A program made the translations under genes and the position numbers. A stretch of DNA of 42,444 nt. Source: Nitrospira sp. bin75. Lineage in GTDB: Bacteria > Nitrospirota > Nitrospiria > Nitrospirales > UBA8639. The notes under the pieces were generated by a model. That model had not been told where the DNA came from. It saw nothing but the letters and a program-made list of their open reading frames with translations, and made no database searches. Location: positions 1 through 42,444 of the forward strand of contig MPMZ01000023.1 of the NCBI GenBank assembly GCA_002238765.1, written 5' to 3'. Shown here piece after piece: positions 1 through 8,134 of the stretch (positions are counted from its first letter, which is position 1; each line of letters opens with the position of its first letter).

Positions 1-39
1 TTCCCGTTGGTCCATGATCTTGATCTCCTTCCACGGCAT
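1..39 (-). CDS. Transposase, N-terminal fragment (continues beyond left edge)
   Basis: The ATG is at 39-37 on the minus strand and 13 codons are visible, reading MPWKEIKIMDQRE. This resembles the start of IS481-family integrase-type transposases, which commonly begin MPWKE or similar followed by a short acidic-basic stretch and an HTH domain. The catalytic DDE region is outside the window, so intactness cannot be judged. The position just inside the subterminal repeats agrees with a transposase start. Confidence 0.55.
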   Translation of the reverse strand, partial: MPWKEIKIMDQRE

Positions 40-121
40 GGGCAGGCCCCCCTTTGCCGTGTCGTGTACCAATGTAAACCATGTCCCCGGTTTAAAATGT
101 AAACAATGTGCCCGGTCTGTA
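1..121 (-). mobile_element. End of an IS481-like insertion sequence, cut by the window edge
   Basis: The left edge holds the 5' end of a transposase reading leftward, preceded by a block of short repeats. On the minus strand the block (about 72-116) shows the unit ACCGGG-ACAT-GTTTACA twice, as ACCGGGCACATTGTTTACA and ACCGGGGACATGGTTTACA. Iterated subterminal repeats like this are common at ends of IS481-type elements. The outer boundary is probably near 116-121, about 160 bases from the end of the NorD-like gene. The family assignment rests only on 13 transposase residues and the repeat style. The other end and any target-site duplication lie outside the window. Confidence 0.6.
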
Positions 122-164
122 CCCCCCTACCTCTCTCCCACCAAGGGAGAGGGAAAAGAAAGAC

Positions 165-210
165 AAAGACGCTGGATCCTCGATTCAAAATGTCGAGGAT
201 GACAGAAAGA
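165..210. repeat. Dispersed intergenic palindrome, copy 1
   Basis: The core is CTGGATCCTCGAT, a short loop, then TCGAGGATGACAGAA, so it can fold into a hairpin through the TCCTCGA/TCGAGGA arms. A second copy lies at 28070-28113 with co-varying arms (ATCCCCGA/TCGGGGAT). Paired change of both arms indicates that the hairpin is what is conserved. It sits in the 157-base gene-free stretch between the IS end and the NorD-like gene. That stretch also holds two smaller TCTCCC/GGGAGA hairpins (about 133-151 and 230-276). Confidence 0.6.
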
Positions 211-278
211 GAAAGGCAAGGACACTGCATGGTCCCCCACTCCAACCCCGACCACTAGGGGAGGGAGAGAAGCGCACG

Positions 279-3200
279 TCACGACCTTCCTGTCAACCGT
301 TGATACACGCGCGGCAACCGTTCAGGCAAGGTCAGGATATCATCCAGGACCAGATATTGAACGTCTCCGTACATGCGTTTGAGATAGCCGCTCGCCTGTT
401 GATCGATGGTCAGGCAAAAAGGACTGATCCCCTGCTGCCGCGCTTCCCGCAGCGCCATGCGGGTATCCTCCAAGGCATATTCCTCTCCATAATCCCCGTC
501 AAGGGGGCGCCCGTCACTCAACAGCACGAGCAACCGGTGCCGGGCCGGGCAGCGCAGCAGTTTTTGGACGGCATGCCGGATCGCAGCCCCGTCGCGATTT
601 TGCTGCAGCGGCGTCATGGCCGCAATGCGCTGGCCGATTTGATAACGCCGGCTGTCGCTGAAATCCTTCAGCACCATGAAATCCACCTGATGCCGGCCCT
701 GGCCGGAAAATCCGTACAACGCATATTGGTCTCCAATGGCCTCCAGGGCCTCGGTCAGCACAATCAACCCTTCCTTCTCCATGTCGATGACCCGACGCTG
801 TCCCGTTTCCAATTGCCGGCCCGTCGAGCCGCTCATATCGACCAAAAACGCCACGGCGACCTGGCGTTCACGTTTATCCCGCCGGTCATAGATCCGGTCG
901 GAGGGGTCGATGCCCGCCCGCCGTTCCGCCACGTGACGAATCGCGGCATCCAAATCCAAATGCTCGCCATGGTCATAGCCATGGACCCGCTGCAACCCCG
1001 TGGGCCGCATGGTTTCAAAGTAGCGCCGGAGGACCCGGATGGCCGGGGCATGTTTTTCCAGGACCTGATGGGCGAAATCCTGATTGCCCTCTTCACCGGG
1101 ACGCTCGACCACCCGGCACCATTTGAGCCGGTAGTCCTGGATCCCGCCATCCCATTCCGGGTACACGTACGTCTGCTCCTGACCGGATGGCACGGGCAAC
1201 AACCCGTCGCCCGCTCCCTTCACGTGGAGATATTCGTCAAGCACGGACCGCTGCGCCCCAGGTTCACCGGCATCGTCCTGATGCGCTTCCCCTGTTTCCA
1301 TCTCTTCGGTTCGACCCGCCGGAGTGGGAGAAGGCGCACCGGCAGTTTCCAAATCCGGTTCCGGCTGTTCCGGGACATCCGGGCCGTCGTCCGTTTCCGC
1401 CGATTCGCCACGGACGAAATCCGGATTCATTTCGCCCCGATAGGCCCAATTCGTAATGCTTCGGTAACCGCCCGCGGTTTCTTCCGCCGCACGAGGCCCC
1501 ACGCCCAACTCCTCGTCCTCCGGCGTCGCATCCGTTTCATCCGGAACAACGGGTTCCAGGCTGCCGATCATCTCATCCAGCACCTGATAGATCTGGTCAG
1601 CCAAGTCGATGGCTTGCTCGTTGGTGGCGTGAGGGTCCTGAATCGTCCGCGCCACGTCCCAACACCGATCCACGACCCGCTGAAAGGTCTCCGGAATCTG
1701 CGGTCTTTCCGTTCCTTGCGTAAATAGCAGCAACAACTCGTCCAGCACCATCTCCCTGGCTGTCATGCCATGGAGCAAGGATCGGGTCTGCACAGACGCC
1801 CGGGACACGGCGGCCAAATCCTCCCGCAGGCCCGGATATTCCTGCTGCAACAAGAACTCCACGCGCCCGTCTTCCAGAATGGTCCACAGGTCCCGGATCA
1901 CCCCTGATTGAGGATAGAGGGCAAAGAAGTCCGTCAAGCGATTGACGTCCGAAACACCGGCATCGAGTTGATAGCGATCTGCCATCCGTCCAGCCAGGGT
2001 CTGAAGAAACGCCGGATCGAGTCGATACGTTCCAAACTCCACGTGCCCGACCTCATGCGCCAACGTGACCGTATAGCTTCGAACGTTCTGGTCCTTCACG
2101 GAAAACCGGTTCATGATCGACGGCAGATAGACCATGGGGCCCTCGGTGTTCATTTCCAGACGCGGCCGTTGCGTCGCATCGGCCAGGGATTCAATCTGCA
2201 CGGGTTGCCCGCAGATCATATGGCCCAGCAGTTTCAACGAGCGCGCCACCTGTCGAAGCGGTACGGAATTGGTCGCTTGTTCGATCGCGCTCAACGCCTT
2301 TGAGGTTTCAAGGGCAAAGTACGCGCGCGCGCCTTCCGGGCTGTAGGCCAACACTTCCATGCCGCCTCGAAACCACGTTTCAAAGGCCTCGTCCCGGCCT
2401 TCCGCGCCGTCGCACAGGCGGATCACCTCCGGTGCCCGGCGAAAATATTCCATCGTCACGCCGGCATCCCGCTCGGCCAGCAGCGCTCCGTATTGGAGGA
2501 CTTTCATGCGCCGTTCCGCCGACGGCAGGAGCGCCATCAACCCCGGCGCTTCAGCCAAAAAGGTCAGGGACGTTGCAGGCGATTGATCCGCCAGGGTCGA
2601 GCCCACGCTCACGATATTCGGGTGCAGGACCGCATCGGGGATTTCTCCGAGCAGGCCGGGGCTTGAGCGGAAGAATTCCAGAATCCCCACGTAATCGGGT
2701 TTTCCCAAACTGTTTTGTGTAATCAGTTTCATACCGAAGACCACCCAGGGACGCACGTCTTCCAGGGCCAGCACTTCGGCCACCTTCGGACATTCCCGGA
2801 TAAACTCGATGCCCAGCACGTCATTCCAATCCGTCAGTTCCCGGCCAATCTCCGCCCACCGGGCCAGGTCGGTTTGTGAATCCGCGAGCAGCAATTCCGG
2901 AGCCTTTCGAAAAAACTCAAACGCGCAGTTGGCTGCCAACTCCGAGTCGCTGTCGGCGAGTTCCAGCGTCGTCTCGAGCACGGCTTGACGAAGCGCGGCA
3001 GAATCCAGGATCCCCAAAAGACGGGGGCTCTCGTTCAGGTATTTCAAGGTGATCGCCCCCGACAGCCCGGCCAGGGTCACGGCCACGTCCAGCCATGAGA
3101 CCACCGGCTCGGGCCCGCACCGTTCCAGCATCTCGGGAAGCGCTTCCACGGCCTGTCCCGCGAGTTTCGCGGAACGCTCCTCGAGTTCCTGCAATAATTC

Positions 3201-3329
3201 GGAAACGTGGCCGGCCCCACCCGTCTCAAAAAGAACGGTGGCGACCTTTTGTGCACCGTCGGGACCCAGCCGGTTTGCCAGTTGAGCCCGAAGCGCTTGT
3301 TGAGGGGAAGATTGGTCCATTGGTTCCAA
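279..3329 (-). CDS. NorD/CbbO-like von Willebrand factor A domain protein
   Basis: A protein of about 1016 residues. The C-terminal 200 residues are a VWA domain with an intact MIDAS motif DMSGST near residue 830 and the downstream LLSDGRPLDGDY segment typical of NorD/CbbO proteins. The first 350 residues look all-helical with repeated short helices. A middle stretch contains HEVGHVEFG, as in NorD-type proteins, followed by an acidic, proline-rich linker (about 610-720). In known systems such proteins work with a MoxR-type AAA+ ATPase (NorQ/CbbQ) to activate metalloenzymes or rubisco. No such partner is in the window. The start may be TTG at 3329, which has AGGA just upstream, or ATG at 3320. 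It lies 2 bases after higA, so it is probably co-transcribed with the TA module. The specific target is unknown. Confidence 0.85.
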   Translation of the reverse strand: MEPMDQSSPQQALRAQLANRLGPDGAQKVATVLFETGGAGHVSELLQELEERSAKLAGQAVEALPEMLERCGPEPVVSWLDVAVTLAGLSGAITLKYLNESPRLLGILDSAALRQAVLETTLELADSDSELAANCAFEFFRKAPELLLADSQTDLARWAEIGRELTDWNDVLGIEFIRECPKVAEVLALEDVRPWVVFGMKLITQNSLGKPDYVGILEFFRSSPGLLGEIPDAVLHPNIVSVGSTLADQSPATSLTFLAEAPGLMALLPSAERRMKVLQYGALLAERDAGVTMEYFRRAPEVIRLCDGAEGRDEAFETWFRGGMEVLAYSPEGARAYFALETSKALSAIEQATNSVPLRQVARSLKLLGHMICGQPVQIESLADATQRPRLEMNTEGPMVYLPSIMNRFSVKDQNVRSYTVTLAHEVGHVEFGTYRLDPAFLQTLAGRMADRYQLDAGVSDVNRLTDFFALYPQSGVIRDLWTILEDGRVEFLLQQEYPGLREDLAAVSRASVQTRSLLHGMTAREMVLDELLLLFTQGTERPQIPETFQRVVDRCWDVARTIQDPHATNEQAIDLADQIYQVLDEMIGSLEPVVPDETDATPEDEELGVGPRAAEETAGGYRSITNWAYRGEMNPDFVRGESAETDDGPDVPEQPEPDLETAGAPSPTPAGRTEEMETGEAHQDDAGEPGAQRSVLDEYLHVKGAGDGLLPVPSGQEQTYVYPEWDGGIQDYRLKWCRVVERPGEEGNQDFAHQVLEKHAPAIRVLRRYFETMRPTGLQRVHGYDHGEHLDLDAAIRHVAERRAGIDPSDRIYDRRDKRERQVAVAFLVDMSGSTGRQLETGQRRVIDMEKEGLIVLTEALEAIGDQYALYGFSGQGRHQVDFMVLKDFSDSRRYQIGQRIAAMTPLQQNRDGAAIRHAVQKLLRCPARHRLLVLLSDGRPLDGDYGEEYALEDTRMALREARQQGISPFCLTIDQQASGYLKRMYGDVQYLVLDDILTLPERLPRVYQRLTGRS

Positions 3330-3331
3330 GA

Positions 3332-3634
3332 TTATCCTGCCACCTGTCCTTCGGGTTGCCAGCGATGTATGTTGAGAATTTTTGTCCCGAGTGATGCTTT
3401 GGCCTTGTCCAGATCATAAGACTTTTGCAGGTTGAGCCATAGCTCCGGCCCCGTCCCAAAAAACTGACCAAGGCGCAAGGCGGTATCGGCCGTAATATCA
3501 CGCTTGCATCGAACGATCTGCGAAATACGATTGGGCGGCACGTCAATCTGACGAGATAACTCAGTCGCCGTCATTTCAATTTCTTGCAACTCATCTGCGA
3601 GAAACTCGCCCGGATGGATTGGTTCTCTAGCCAT
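3332..3634 (-). CDS. higA: HigA-family antitoxin (XRE HTH)
   Basis: About 100 residues. It opens with the HigA signature REPIHPGEFLADEL, followed by an HTH with LSRQIDVPPNRISQI and the conserved DTALRLGQFFGT segment. HigA neutralises HigB and represses the shared promoter. ATG at 3634 is chosen because GGAGGTGAT precedes it at good distance; a TTG six bases upstream is less likely. It follows higB by 32 bases, the toxin-first order typical of higBA. The downstream VWA gene begins 2 bases after its stop codon. Confidence 0.9.
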   Translation of the reverse strand: MAREPIHPGEFLADELQEIEMTATELSRQIDVPPNRISQIVRCKRDITADTALRLGQFFGTGPELWLNLQKSYDLDKAKASLGTKILNIHRWQPEGQVAG

Positions 3635-3666
3635 GATCAATCACCTCCGTCTTTCACTTCACGTCC

Positions 3667-3942
3667 CTAGTGGTAATCTGTGATTTCCACATTATGGGCA
3701 CCTTCGTCCCACGTGAAACATATGCGCCATTGTCGATTCACGCGAATGCTGTATTGCCCTGCTCGATCACCTGATAACGTCTCAAAACGATTACTCGGCA
3801 GGGCTTGTAAGGCTTTCAGTGTTTCAGAAGCATCCAGTATCCTCAGCCGCTTATCGGCTTGCCTGGAAAAACCGGAGAAAGCCGGGACCCGTTCTCCCTT
3901 GAACAGGCGCTCCATTTTCTTACATGTAAAATCCTTTATCAT
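3667..3942 (-). CDS. higB: HigB-family mRNA interferase toxin
   Basis: 91 residues, the normal length for HigB of the RelE superfamily. It starts MIKDFTCKKMERLF and contains the family segment NRFETLSGDRAGQYSIRVN followed by QWRICFTW and VEITDYH at the end. Such toxins cleave mRNA on the ribosome. It is the first gene of the higBA operon, and the likely operator lies directly upstream. No truncation is visible, so the pair is probably functional. Confidence 0.9.
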   Translation of the reverse strand: MIKDFTCKKMERLFKGERVPAFSGFSRQADKRLRILDASETLKALQALPSNRFETLSGDRAGQYSIRVNRQWRICFTWDEGAHNVEITDYH

Positions 3943-3959
3943 TTCTTACCCTGACATAT

Positions 3960-3985
3960 ATTGACGCATTACGTCAATCGTCAAT
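3960..3985. promoter_or_regulatory. Probable HigA operator upstream of higB
   Basis: A perfect inverted repeat ATTGACG-catta-CGTCAAT (3960-3978) is followed at once by another CGTCAAT (3979-3985). It lies 18 bases upstream of the higB start codon, where HigA proteins usually bind to repress their own promoter. The assignment as HigA operator is inferred from position and symmetry. Confidence 0.5.
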
Positions 3986-4035
3986 ACCATACCGGCATCC
4001 TCCATAGTCAGCAAAAAAGCCATCGACAAAAAAGC

Positions 4036-4065
4036 TTGACAACCCGCCGGCGACTCGATTAGAAT
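4036..4065 (+). promoter_or_regulatory. Sigma70-type promoter for the Bfd-like gene
   Basis: TTGACA (4036-4041), an 18-base spacer, then TAGAAT (4060-4065). The -35 is perfect and the -10 matches 5 of 6. The predicted transcription start falls near 4072, just before the Fur box and about 40 bases before the ATG at 4111. Confidence 0.65.
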
Positions 4066-4075
4066 GCTCGAAGAT

Positions 4076-4094
4076 GATAACGGAAATCAATATC
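4076..4094 (+). promoter_or_regulatory. Fur box
   Basis: GATAACGGAAATCAATATC matches the classical 19-base Fur consensus (GATAATGATAATCATTATC) at 15 of 19 positions. It lies just downstream of the -10 element and upstream of a bacterioferritin-associated-ferredoxin-like gene, a class that is Fur-controlled in many bacteria. The match was counted by hand; no genome-wide background was computed. Confidence 0.6.
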
Positions 4095-4110
4095 GCATTC
4101 GGCGGACATC

Positions 4111-4320
4111 ATGTACATCTGTGTTTGTAAAGGCATTAAAGAATCGGACATCGAAGACCTCGGTCGCGCCGGCGTGACCTGCCCGAAGCAACTGGCGGCC
4201 ACGCTGGGAATCGACGACGACGATGCTTGCGGGCGGTGTCTCGACAAGATCCATGACCTGGTCACCATCGCCTCAATCGAACACGCGCGTCACTGCACCC
4301 CCGCTGAAGTTCAAACTTAG
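4111..4320 (+). CDS. bfd: Bacterioferritin-associated ferredoxin-like [2Fe-2S] protein (Bfd)
   Basis: 69 residues with the BFD [2Fe-2S] cysteine pattern: C4 and C6 in MYICVCKG, then C40 and C43 in ACGRC. The spacing of about 33 residues is that of Bfd proteins, which donate electrons to bacterioferritin to release stored iron as Fe2+. The C-terminus is slightly longer than in E. coli Bfd. No bacterioferritin gene is adjacent. A sigma70-type promoter and a Fur box precede it, fitting induction under iron limitation. A role as a generic BFD-like ferredoxin cannot be excluded. Confidence 0.85.
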   Translation: MYICVCKGIKESDIEDLGRAGVTCPKQLAATLGIDDDDACGRCLDKIHDLVTIASIEHARHCTPAEVQT

Positions 4321-4495
4321 CCCTTCGCGGCAACGCCTCCTGCCCCCGGACGGTTGACTCTACCCCTCCAAGGACTCTACCCCACCTATCCTCCCCTTAC
4401 AAAGGGGAGAGAAGAGTTGCGGCCTTTCTTTCCTGTTTCCCCCTCTTGTATTCGGCCCTTGATTTTGGCAACGAATTGGTGGACATTTGACCCGT

Positions 4496-6442
4496 ATGCC
4501 GAATCCGAATATCGCTGCTTACGGGTCATGGGCATCGCCCTTGACCTCGGACCGGATTGTCTCGGAATCCATCAGACTCGGACATATCGCCCTCGACGGG
4601 GATCAGGTGTTCTGGGTCGAAAGCCGTCCCAAGGAGGGCGGGAGAAATGCGATTGTCCAACGGGATGCCGACGGGACCCCTCACGCCCTGACCCCAGCCC
4701 CGTTCAACGTTCGCACGCGCGTCCATGAATACGGAGGCGGGGCATATTGCGTGGCGGACGGCGTCGTGTATTTTTCCAATTTTTCCGATCAGCGGCTGTA
4801 TCGACAACACCCGGGCGGAGCGCCCGAGCCCGTCACCGCGGACGCGCCCATGTGCTATGCCGACGGGGTCCCGGACCTTCGCCGCCGCCGCCTTCTTTGC
4901 ATTCGTGAAGATCATACCCATTCGGACCGGGAGCCCCACAACTCCATCGTCAGTATTGCTCTCGACAACGGCTCAGATCCCACGTGCGGTGACATTCTGG
5001 TCTCGGGCCATGATTTTTATGCCTCTCCACGCCTGAGCCCTGATGGACAACAGTTAGCCTGGCTGGCCTGGAACCATCCCAACATGCCATGGGACGGCAC
5101 GGAACTCTGGGTCGCCGATCTCGGACAGGACGGCTCGATACGAACTTCACGATGCATGGCCGGGGGAACCGACGTCTCCATTTTTCAACCGGAATGGTCG
5201 CCGGACGGCCGGTTGCATTTCGTATCAGATCAATCCGGCTGGTGGAACCTGTACCGGATGGACAACGAGCAAATCGACGCCCTCTATCCCATGGAAGCCG
5301 AATTCGGCGCACCGCAATGGGTGTTCGGCCAACGGCTCTACGGGTTCGAGTCGCCTGACCGCGTGATCTGCGCCTATACGCAGGACGGCTTTTGGTTCCT
5401 GGGACGTTTGGATACGGCACAAAAAACCCTCGAACGATTCGAGCTGCCCTACACGACCTTCGACGACGTCCACGTACAGCAATCCCGCATTGTGTGTACG
5501 GCCAGTTCCCCTGCCGAGCCAACGGCGCTCATTCGGATCGAAGCGGATTCACAGGCCGTCACCGTTCTTCGCCGTTCGGTGGATTTTTCCCCGGACCCCC
5601 GTTATCTGTCCACGCCCTCCGCCGTCACCTATCCCACGCAGGACGCTTCGACCGGGCACGCGTTCTATTACCCCCCGCACAATGCGGATTTCCAGGCCCC
5701 TTCTTCAGAGCGTCCGCCCCTCCTTGTCAAGAGCCATGGAGGCCCGACCGGAGCCTCTTCTCCGACGTTCAACCTGATGATTCAATATTGGACCAGCCGG
5801 GGATTCGCCGTGCTCGACGTGAACTACGGAGGAAGCACGGGATACGGACGGGCCTATCGGGAACGTCTCAACGGTCAGTGGGGCATTGTCGACGTGGATG
5901 ATTGCGTCAGCGCGGTCACGGCGCTCATCGACCGGGATGCCGTGGACCCGGCTCGCGTGACCATCACGGGAGGCAGCGCCGGGGGCTATACCACGTTATG
6001 CGCCCTGACGTTTCGCGATTGCTTTACGGCCGGGTCCAGTTACTACGGCGTCTCAGACCTCGAAGCGCTCGTTCGCGATACCCATAAATTCGAATCGCGC
6101 TACCTGGACCGCCTCGTCGGGCCGCTGCCCGAACGGAAAGACCTCTATGATCAGCGATCGCCCATTCACTTCACGGACCGGCTGTCCGCTCCCCTCATTC
6201 TCTTTCAGGGCCTGGAAGACAAGGTGGTCCCGCCGAACCAGGCGGAGAACATGTTCAACGCGGTGAAAGCGAAAGGGCTTCCCGTCGCCTATATCGCCTT
6301 TGAGGGGGAGCAGCACGGGTTTCGACGTGCCGAGCACATCAAGCAGGTCCTGGACAACGAACTGTATTTCTATTCGAAGATTTTCGGCTTCGTCCCGGCC
6401 GACCCGGTGGACACCTTCCCGATCGCCAATCTGGACGAATAA
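4496..6442 (+). CDS. S9-family prolyl oligopeptidase-type serine peptidase
   Basis: About 648 residues. The N-terminal two thirds shows WD/PD40-like beta-propeller repeats (for example SPDGQQLAWLAW and PEWSPDGRLHFVSDQ), and the C-terminal 250 residues are an alpha/beta-hydrolase. The catalytic triad is visible: Ser at about 494 in GGSAGGYTT, Asp in GLEDKVVPP (about 575) and His in EGEQHGF (about 606). This is the dipeptidyl-peptidase/acylaminoacyl-peptidase group, which cleaves short peptides in the cytoplasm; no signal peptide is seen. ATG at 4496 is preferred over the upstream TTG at 4487. It stands alone, and the 175 bases before it contain only a CTCCCC/GGGGAG hairpin near 4390-4410. Confidence 0.9.
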   Translation: MPNPNIAAYGSWASPLTSDRIVSESIRLGHIALDGDQVFWVESRPKEGGRNAIVQRDADGTPHALTPAPFNVRTRVHEYGGGAYCVADGVVYFSNFSDQRLYRQHPGGAPEPVTADAPMCYADGVPDLRRRRLLCIREDHTHSDREPHNSIVSIALDNGSDPTCGDILVSGHDFYASPRLSPDGQQLAWLAWNHPNMPWDGTELWVADLGQDGSIRTSRCMAGGTDVSIFQPEWSPDGRLHFVSDQSGWWNLYRMDNEQIDALYPMEAEFGAPQWVFGQRLYGFESPDRVICAYTQDGFWFLGRLDTAQKTLERFELPYTTFDDVHVQQSRIVCTASSPAEPTALIRIEADSQAVTVLRRSVDFSPDPRYLSTPSAVTYPTQDASTGHAFYYPPHNADFQAPSSERPPLLVKSHGGPTGASSPTFNLMIQYWTSRGFAVLDVNYGGSTGYGRAYRERLNGQWGIVDVDDCVSAVTALIDRDAVDPARVTITGGSAGGYTTLCALTFRDCFTAGSSYYGVSDLEALVRDTHKFESRYLDRLVGPLPERKDLYDQRSPIHFTDRLSAPLILFQGLEDKVVPPNQAENMFNAVKAKGLPVAYIAFEGEQHGFRRAEHIKQVLDNELYFYSKIFGFVPADPVDTFPIANLDE

Positions 6443-6512
6443 GGAAGAGACCCTTCCAACAAGCTGCAGCCGCACCATCCCTGTCTAGAGATAGGAACAT
6501 GCAGATCTGTCT

Positions 6513-6812
6513 TCAAACCAGGGATTTTTGGGACAATTCTTGCAGTACTTCAGGGTAGGACGTGACGACTCGCAGCACGGTCTTGGCTGCACCACGGGGA
6601 GACCGCCGGCCCTGCTCCCAGTCCTGGACTGAATCGACAGAAACATTGAGGAGTCTGGCAAATTGCCGCTGTGTCAATTTGACTGATTGGCGGGCGAAAA
6701 TGGCCAATAATTGCTCAGGCGTGTAGACGCGGCCTTTTTTCCCGGCCTTCATTTGTTTGACGGCTTGGAGTAGTTCAACGCCTTCTGCCGTCATTTTCCT
6801 TTTACCGGGCAT
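6513..6812 (-). CDS. HTH antitoxin (NadS/HigA2-like) of a RelE module
   Basis: About 99 residues. The C-terminal half is an XRE-type HTH: KLTQRQFARLLNVSVDSVQDWEQGRRSP, shown here only to name the segment, is typical of NadS-like antitoxins that pair with RelE-type toxins. The ATG at 6812 has a strong ribosome-binding site (GGAGG nine bases upstream) inside the end of the toxin gene. The two genes overlap by 11 bases, which indicates translational coupling. It probably represses its own operon, although no clear operator is seen. Confidence 0.85.
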   Translation of the reverse strand: MPGKRKMTAEGVELLQAVKQMKAGKKGRVYTPEQLLAIFARQSVKLTQRQFARLLNVSVDSVQDWEQGRRSPRGAAKTVLRVVTSYPEVLQELSQKSLV

Positions 6813-7137
6813 GATCAATTACCTCCTTGAGCAGCCGCAATTCTCCAGGTGGTATGGAGGAGCGTTCACTTTTCGCATAGACGGTCAATAACCAAATTTC
6901 ACCTTTTTCCAAACGATTAAAATATATTACGCGGACCCCACCACTCTTTCCGGCGCCTTCAAGTGCCCACCGTACTTTACGGACACCGCCGGACCCACGT
7001 ACGACAACGCCAGCTTTCGGGTTTCTTGATATGTAGACGGCAAAAGCGTCACGCTCATCCTCTGATAGAATCTGTTCCGCTTTCCTTGAATAAACCGGCG
7101 TTTCGATGACCGTGTACACATAAAGAGCATACGGCAT
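6802..7137 (-). CDS. RelE/ParE-superfamily toxin
   Basis: 111 residues with the RelE-like pattern: VIETPVYSRKAEQIL at the N-terminus, a central GGVRKVRWALEGAGKSGG, then VRVIYF and IWLLTVYAKSERS near the end. This is the HigB2-like type typically paired with an HTH antitoxin encoded downstream, as here. Such toxins act as ribosome-dependent mRNA interferases. The start at 7137 is not backed by a strong ribosome-binding site, and a GTG six codons later is possible. Confidence 0.85.
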   Translation of the reverse strand: MPYALYVYTVIETPVYSRKAEQILSEDERDAFAVYISRNPKAGVVVRGSGGVRKVRWALEGAGKSGGVRVIYFNRLEKGEIWLLTVYAKSERSSIPPGELRLLKEVIDHAR

Positions 7138-7175
7138 TGCCGTACAAAGATCAACCTGAGTTCATCTAGACAACG

Positions 7176-7313
7176 TCAGATGACCCATTGCCGGATCAGG
7201 GCCAGAATCTGCGTGGGCGACAATACGGAAATCGTTTTATCCAATTCATAGGCTTCATCGCCGGGATAGAGACGCCCGACTCCACCCGTCGCGGAATGCC
7301 GTCTCGACATCAT
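7176..7313 (-). CDS. Possible 45-residue protein translationally coupled to the repeat protein
   Basis: Two adjacent ATG codons (7313 and 7310) overlap the stop codon of the upstream repeat-protein gene. The frame then stays open for 45 codons, ending TQILALIRQWVI. It has no signal peptide or cysteines. The sequence is of mixed composition (it includes YPGDEAYELDKT) rather than low-complexity. Coupling makes it a plausible small gene; I recognise no family. Chance is a fair alternative given the short length. Confidence 0.35.
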   Translation of the reverse strand: MMSRRHSATGGVGRLYPGDEAYELDKTISVLSPTQILALIRQWVI

Positions 7314-8134
7314 TCCTCGTAGACCCCCGGCACGTCGTCCGGCCCGGCGCGCTCGATCTTCAATGCTTTGTTGTTCATGAGGACTTTCGCTTTGATCCGA
7401 TCCCCATATCCGAATTCTTCCGTGATCTCGGTCTTGCCCGTGGCTTCAATCTGGATCTCCCCTCGTTCGCTCCGCACGATGTAGAAGTCCCGGTCCACGT
7501 CCAGCAGATCAGCAATAATGGTCTTGGATTCCGGTTGCTTGGGCTGTGCCGAAGGCGCGGGGGCTTCCCCCTTGCCGCCCTCTTGGGGTGGAGGGGCTTG
7601 CGCGGTGGCCGGCAGATTTTCCGTGACCCCCGTAACGTCATCCGGCCCCGCCCGTTCAATTTTCACCGCCTTGTTGTTCATGAGGACCAAGGCCTTGATC
7701 CGGTCCCCATACCCAAATTCCTCCGTGATCTCGGTCTTGTGCGTAGCTTCGATCTGGATCTCACCCCGCTCCCCCCGCACGATGTAGAAGTCCCGGTCCA
7801 CGTCCAGCAGATCGGCTACAATCGTTTTGGATTCCGGTTGCAGAGGCTGCGCCGGCGCCGCAGGGGCTTCCCCCTTGCCGTCTTGTGGGGCTTCAGGGGC
7901 TTGCGCGGCGACCGGCAGATTTTCCGTCACTCCCGGCACGTCATCCGGCCCGGCGCGCTCGATCTTCAACGCCTTGTTGTTCATGAGCACGAGGGCCTTG
8001 ATGCGATCGCCGTATTGGAATTCTTCCGTGATGTAGGTCTTGTACGTAGCTTCGATTTGAATCTCACCCCGTTCGCCCCGCACGATGTAGAAGTCCCGGT
8101 CCACGTCCAGCAGATCAGCCACAATCGTTTTGGT
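7310..8134 (-). repeat. 303-bp tandem repeat, 2.7 copies, inside a coding gene
   Basis: Units at 8134-7832, 7831-7529 and 7528-7310. The marker string GTAGAAGTCCCGGTCC (plus-strand reading) occurs at 7481, 7784 and 8087, exactly 303 bases apart each time, which keeps the reading frame. Copy number could vary between strains by recombination or slippage. Confidence 0.9.

Noticed and set aside
108-1727. 539-codon frame on the plus strand across the NorD-like gene
   Set aside because: It is antisense to a gene with an intact VWA domain, has biased residue use (many P, R and H) and no known motif. A frame opposite a high-GC gene is expected.
6443-6512. Terminator after the S9 peptidase (GGAAGAG-acc-CTTCC)
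   Set aside because: The stem is short and no T-run follows, so I do not call a terminator.
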